DNA of 7,485 nt. Source: CAYGHG01 sp964349515 (GTDB taxonomy: Bacteria; Oederibacteriota; PGYV01; CAYGHG01). Below, piece by piece: positions 6,696-7,485 of this stretch. Position 1 is the first letter of the stretch. The number at the start of each line of letters is the position of its first letter. A program made the position numbers and the translations under genes. The stretch covers positions 1-7,485 of the forward strand of contig CAYGHG010000121.1 in assembly GCA_964349515.1 (NCBI GenBank). Direction: 5' to 3'. The notes under the pieces were generated by a model. The model made no database searches. It had not been told where the DNA came from and saw only the letters and a program-made list of their open reading frames with translations.

Positions 6696-6700
6696 TTATA
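6695..6700 (-). promoter_or_regulatory. Candidate -10 box for the AGE gene
   Basis: The minus strand has a perfect TATAAT at 6700-6695, about 42 bases before the chosen ATG. No good -35 box is found at 16-18 nt: the 17-nt position reads GCAACG, only two of six matches. If this is a promoter, it is weak or needs an activator. Confidence 0.4.
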
Positions 6701-6749
6701 ACGCCTGTACAGCTATTCGTTGCATTCTCTTTTTTCTGAATTTTAATTA

Positions 6750-6771
6750 ACAGCCGTTACCGCGGGGCTGT
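6750..6771. repeat. 6-bp inverted repeat, GC-rich
   Basis: ACAGCC (6750-6755) and GGCTGT (6766-6771) are perfect inverted copies with a 10-nt centre that includes CCGCGG. Neither strand has a T-run directly after the stem, so it is not a standard intrinsic terminator. It lies upstream of both candidate promoters and could be a regulator site or a chance palindrome. Confidence 0.45.
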
Positions 6772-6936
6772 CATTCTTGCTGTATGTATGCTTCGAAATT
6801 TCAGAGTCAGTTATATGTTTACCGTGAAACCAGCACGCGATATTGACAAAGAACTTCTCTAAACTGCCGAACTCGGTTTATCATGGCATTGCTATTATGA
6901 AACTCTTCTTTAATATACCTGCGTCTGCGCCCTTCC

Positions 6937-6956
6937 AAAATAAGTGAAAATAAGTG
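6937..6956. repeat. 10-bp tandem direct repeat
   Basis: AAAATAAGTG occurs twice in direct succession (6937-6946 and 6947-6956), followed by a partial third start (AAA). The period of 10 bp is about one helical turn, and the pair sits 10 bp upstream of the candidate -35 box of the rightward gene. That position would suit an activator binding one face of the DNA. Confidence 0.7.
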
Positions 6957-6977
6957 AAATTTTTAATTGAAAAATTT
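6957..6977. repeat. 8-bp inverted repeat overlapping the -35 region
   Basis: AAATTTTT (6957-6964) and AAAAATTT (6970-6977) are perfect inverted copies around AATTG. The structure covers the candidate -35 box (6967-6972) of the rightward gene, so it is a possible operator. Both arms are pure A/T, so A-tract curvature or an UP-like effect is also possible. Confidence 0.5.
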
Positions 6978-6995
6978 GTAAATTTGTTGTTAAAT
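6967..6995 (+). promoter_or_regulatory. Candidate promoter for the small membrane-protein gene
   Basis: TTGAAA (6967-6972, five of six), a 17-nt spacer, and TTAAAT (6990-6995, four of six) give an expected start near 7002. The short leader then carries AAGGAGGG (7013-7020), a very strong ribosome binding site ending 3 nt before the ATG. Confidence 0.45.
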
Positions 6996-7023
6996 AATAC
7001 AACACTAACAAAAAGGAGGGAAT

Positions 7024-7461
7024 ATGAAAAAAGTAATAGTTTTAATGCTTTGTTTTTCGCTTTTAATGCCGGCTTTTTCTTTGTTTGCTGCAGAAGCTGT
7101 TAAGACAGGAGGCTCATCTGCCGCTGACAAGCTCTGTTCTGCTGCAAAAAAAGATGCAACAAAGGATTTTGAACAGAACAGTTTCATGTGGAACGTTATC
7201 GGATGCGTTGTGGGGCCGTTGGCGCTTCTCGCCCCTCAGTTCATGCCGCCTGCCGTGCCTATGGCAAGGATGTCAGGCAAGTCCTCACAGTATGTGCAGG
7301 TTTACTCCAGCTGTTATGTAGAACAGGGCAAGACAGAACAGTTTAACGCCGCGATGCTCGGCTGCGGAATAGGCGTGGGTGCTTATGCTTTAATCTCGAT
7401 AATTTATTTTGTCTTTGTAGTAAATATGTTTAATCAGGCAGCAAACGCGGCAATGTCGTAA
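7024..7461 (+). CDS. Small exported membrane protein of unknown function
   Basis: I do not recognise this 145-aa protein. Residues 1-22 are a clear signal peptide (K2-K3, hydrophobic core, FAA before E24). A mildly hydrophobic stretch spans ~55-80 (GCVVGPLALLAPQFMPPAVP), and a strong membrane helix spans ~115-134 (GIGVGAYALISIIYFVFVV), followed by a short tail ending AANAAMS. Four cysteines lie outside the signal peptide (C38, C61, C97, C114). The pattern S-G-K-S-x-x-Y-V-x-x-Y...Y...GK...AA-x-x-GC-G-x-G before the last helix looks like a compact motif, and proteins of this general shape recur among small hypothetical envelope proteins. That impression needs a profile search. There is no lipobox. 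The start is firm: AAGGAGGG stands just before the ATG. It is transcribed alone, away from the other genes, and seems intact. Confidence 0.8.
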   Translation: MKKVIVLMLCFSLLMPAFSLFAAEAVKTGGSSAADKLCSAAKKDATKDFEQNSFMWNVIGCVVGPLALLAPQFMPPAVPMARMSGKSSQYVQVYSSCYVEQGKTEQFNAAMLGCGIGVGAYALISIIYFVFVVNMFNQAANAAMS

Positions 7462-7471
7462 TTATTAAAAT

Positions 7472-7485
7472 AAAAAAGCCGGGCT
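7472..7485 (+). terminator. Possible first half of an intrinsic terminator, cut by the window edge
   Basis: Ten bases after the stop codon come six A's and then GCCGGGCT, ending at the window edge. An A-tract followed by a GC-rich arm is the usual left half of a bidirectional terminator. The second arm and T-run would lie outside the window, so this is a guess from half a structure. Confidence 0.35.

Larger units (their letters stand above)
6663..7023. other. Divergent intergenic region, no gene seen
   Basis: This 361-bp stretch separates the leftward AGE gene from the rightward small membrane-protein gene. It is AT-rich near both genes and more GC-balanced in the middle (about 6750-6930). 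I find no credible ORF: the longest ATG-led frame noted is 16 codons at 6897 without a ribosome binding site. I recognise no tRNA or riboswitch. It holds candidate promoters for both genes, inverted repeats at 6678-6695, 6750-6771 and 6957-6977, and a 10-bp direct repeat at 6937-6956, each listed separately. Confidence 0.8.

Noticed and set aside
6843..6848. Perfect TTGACA on the plus strand
   Set aside because: At 17-nt spacing the -10 position reads GCCGAA, and nothing close to TATAAT lies 15-19 nt downstream, so it is probably not a promoter element by itself.
6897..6947. Rightward 16-codon frame (starts MKLFFNIP) in the divergent region
   Set aside because: It is very short and has no ribosome binding site upstream of the ATG.
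7005..7187. Leftward 60-codon frame at the start of the small membrane-protein gene
   Set aside because: It runs opposite a frame with a strong ribosome binding site and signal peptide, and has no support of its own.

Overview
The window reads as a piece of an uncultured diderm bacterial chromosome of moderate GC. Four of its six proteins carry Sec-type signal peptides, and two of those are exported TPR proteins of the kind found in Gram-negative envelopes. The family-level calls are ordinary, and nothing in the sequence fixes the phylum. An Elusimicrobiota-, Omnitrophota- or 'Goldbacteria'-like lineage is only a guess. There are no rRNA or tRNA genes, CRISPR arrays, transposases or phage genes.

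Layout. Positions 1-117 hold a heptad-based repeat: four 14-bp tandem units, then an inverted, degenerate set of the same heptads. Reading leftward (minus strand) from about 6.65 kb, the genes are a secreted AGE-family (N-acylglucosamine 2-epimerase / cellobiose 2-epimerase-like) enzyme, two exported TPR proteins overlapping by 11 bp, mutS, and a 90-97 aa SemiSWEET-type sugar transporter. A good sigma70-like promoter (TTGACA, 17 bp, TATTTT) lies between the AGE gene and the first TPR gene, so TPR-TPR-mutS-SemiSWEET probably form one transcription unit, with a hairpin just before mutS. A 360-bp divergent intergenic region (6663-7023) separates the AGE gene from a rightward gene for a small exported protein with a C-terminal membrane segment, which I do not recognise. 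That region holds candidate promoters in both directions, a 10-bp direct repeat and several small inverted repeats. The window ends in what may be the first arm of a terminator.

How the genes may work together. MutS is a housekeeping mismatch-repair ATPase and is probably only a transcriptional passenger here. The secreted AGE enzyme and the SemiSWEET transporter could both act on sugars outside and across the inner membrane, but they are separated by three genes and a promoter, so a shared pathway is speculation. The tandem TPR proteins most likely form envelope scaffolds. I see no convincing new multi-gene system. The points most worth a second look are the altered active-site position and export signal of the AGE protein, the paired TPR proteins, the unknown small membrane protein with its structured upstream region, and the inverted heptad repeats. 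Two gene starts (SemiSWEET and AGE) are better placed at internal codons with good ribosome binding sites than at the longest-ORF starts.
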